Source of the DNA: an uncultured Bacilli bacterium
GTDB taxonomy: Bacteria; Bacillota_I; Bacilli_A; RF39; UBA660
Assembly (NCBI GenBank): GCA_944373065.1
Contig: CALWAJ010000036.1
Span: forward strand, 1 to 12,562
Reading direction: 5' to 3'
Length of the DNA: 12,562 nucleotides
The notes under the pieces: model-generated
Seen by the model: the letters and a program-made list of their open reading frames with translations, nothing else
Database searches by the model: none
Told to the model about the DNA's origin: nothing
Part shown: piece after piece, positions 12,502 through 12,562 of the stretch
How the letters are laid out: each line of letters begins with the position of its first letter
How positions within the stretch are numbered: position 1 is the stretch's first letter
Program-made: the position numbers and the translations under genes

Positions 12502-12562
12502 CAAAGTTCTCGAAAAAATTATAATGGGAACTTATTCTTTTAAAGAACAAAAGTTAATGATA

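Noticed and set aside
12518..12525. ATTATAAT as a promoter near the right edge
   Set aside because: It is self-complementary in part and has no -35 at 16-18 bases on either strand.

Overview
This 12.6 kb window is very AT-rich. Every gene I can support lies on the minus strand, so transcription runs from right to left. The gene set points to a low-GC, spore-forming Bacillota of the class Bacilli, probably an uncultured gut or environmental lineage (inference). In the direction of transcription, rsmA/ksgA, yabG, veg, spoVG, yabP, yabQ, divIC, tilS and ftsH keep the order they have near the replication origin of Bacillus subtilis. Many genes that separate them there are absent, including sspF, ispE, glmU, prs, pth, mfd, spoVT, spoIIE and hpt. 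TGA is used as a stop (yabG/veg and sipW/9664 overlap as ATGA), so the genome uses the standard bacterial code, not the Mollicutes code.

Right-hand region (about 7990-12440): a locus resembling the B. subtilis tapA-sipW-tasA fibre system but with different content. Three TasA/camelysin-like exported proteins (genes starting at 12405, 11692 and 10991) each have their own promoter. The first two also have their own terminators. The third appears to read into an operon of a SipW-type (Ser/His) signal peptidase, a divergent TasA-fold membrane-anchored protein, a 229-residue bitopic protein and a 146-residue four-helix membrane protein. The last two are families I do not recognise. This is the best candidate here for an under-described system: a dedicated surface-fibre export and anchoring cassette.

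Middle region (about 3350-7975): rsmA, yabG, veg, spoVG, yabP, yabQ, divIC and tilS, covering rRNA methylation, spore-coat proteolysis, matrix and sporulation regulation, cortex formation, division and tRNA lysidinylation. yabG and yabP are preceded by nearly identical sigma-E-like promoter plus Shine-Dalgarno blocks. spoVG and divIC have sigma-A-like promoters.

Left-hand region (1-3335): ftsH with an unusual Rho_N/SAP-like C-terminal tail, then mscL behind a good promoter whose start region carries an inverted pair of DnaA boxes, then an unrecognised 230-residue protein overlapping mscL, and finally the first 20 codons of a gene leaving the window. Intergenic spaces are very short. Several terminators include the stop codon of the gene they end, and several promoters have their -35 inside the preceding terminator.

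I found no rRNA, tRNA, transposon or CRISPR array. The annotated starts of mscL, divIC, yabP, spoVG, yabG and the 10991 TasA-like gene were moved to internal ATG codons because the ribosome binding site lies inside the longest open frame.
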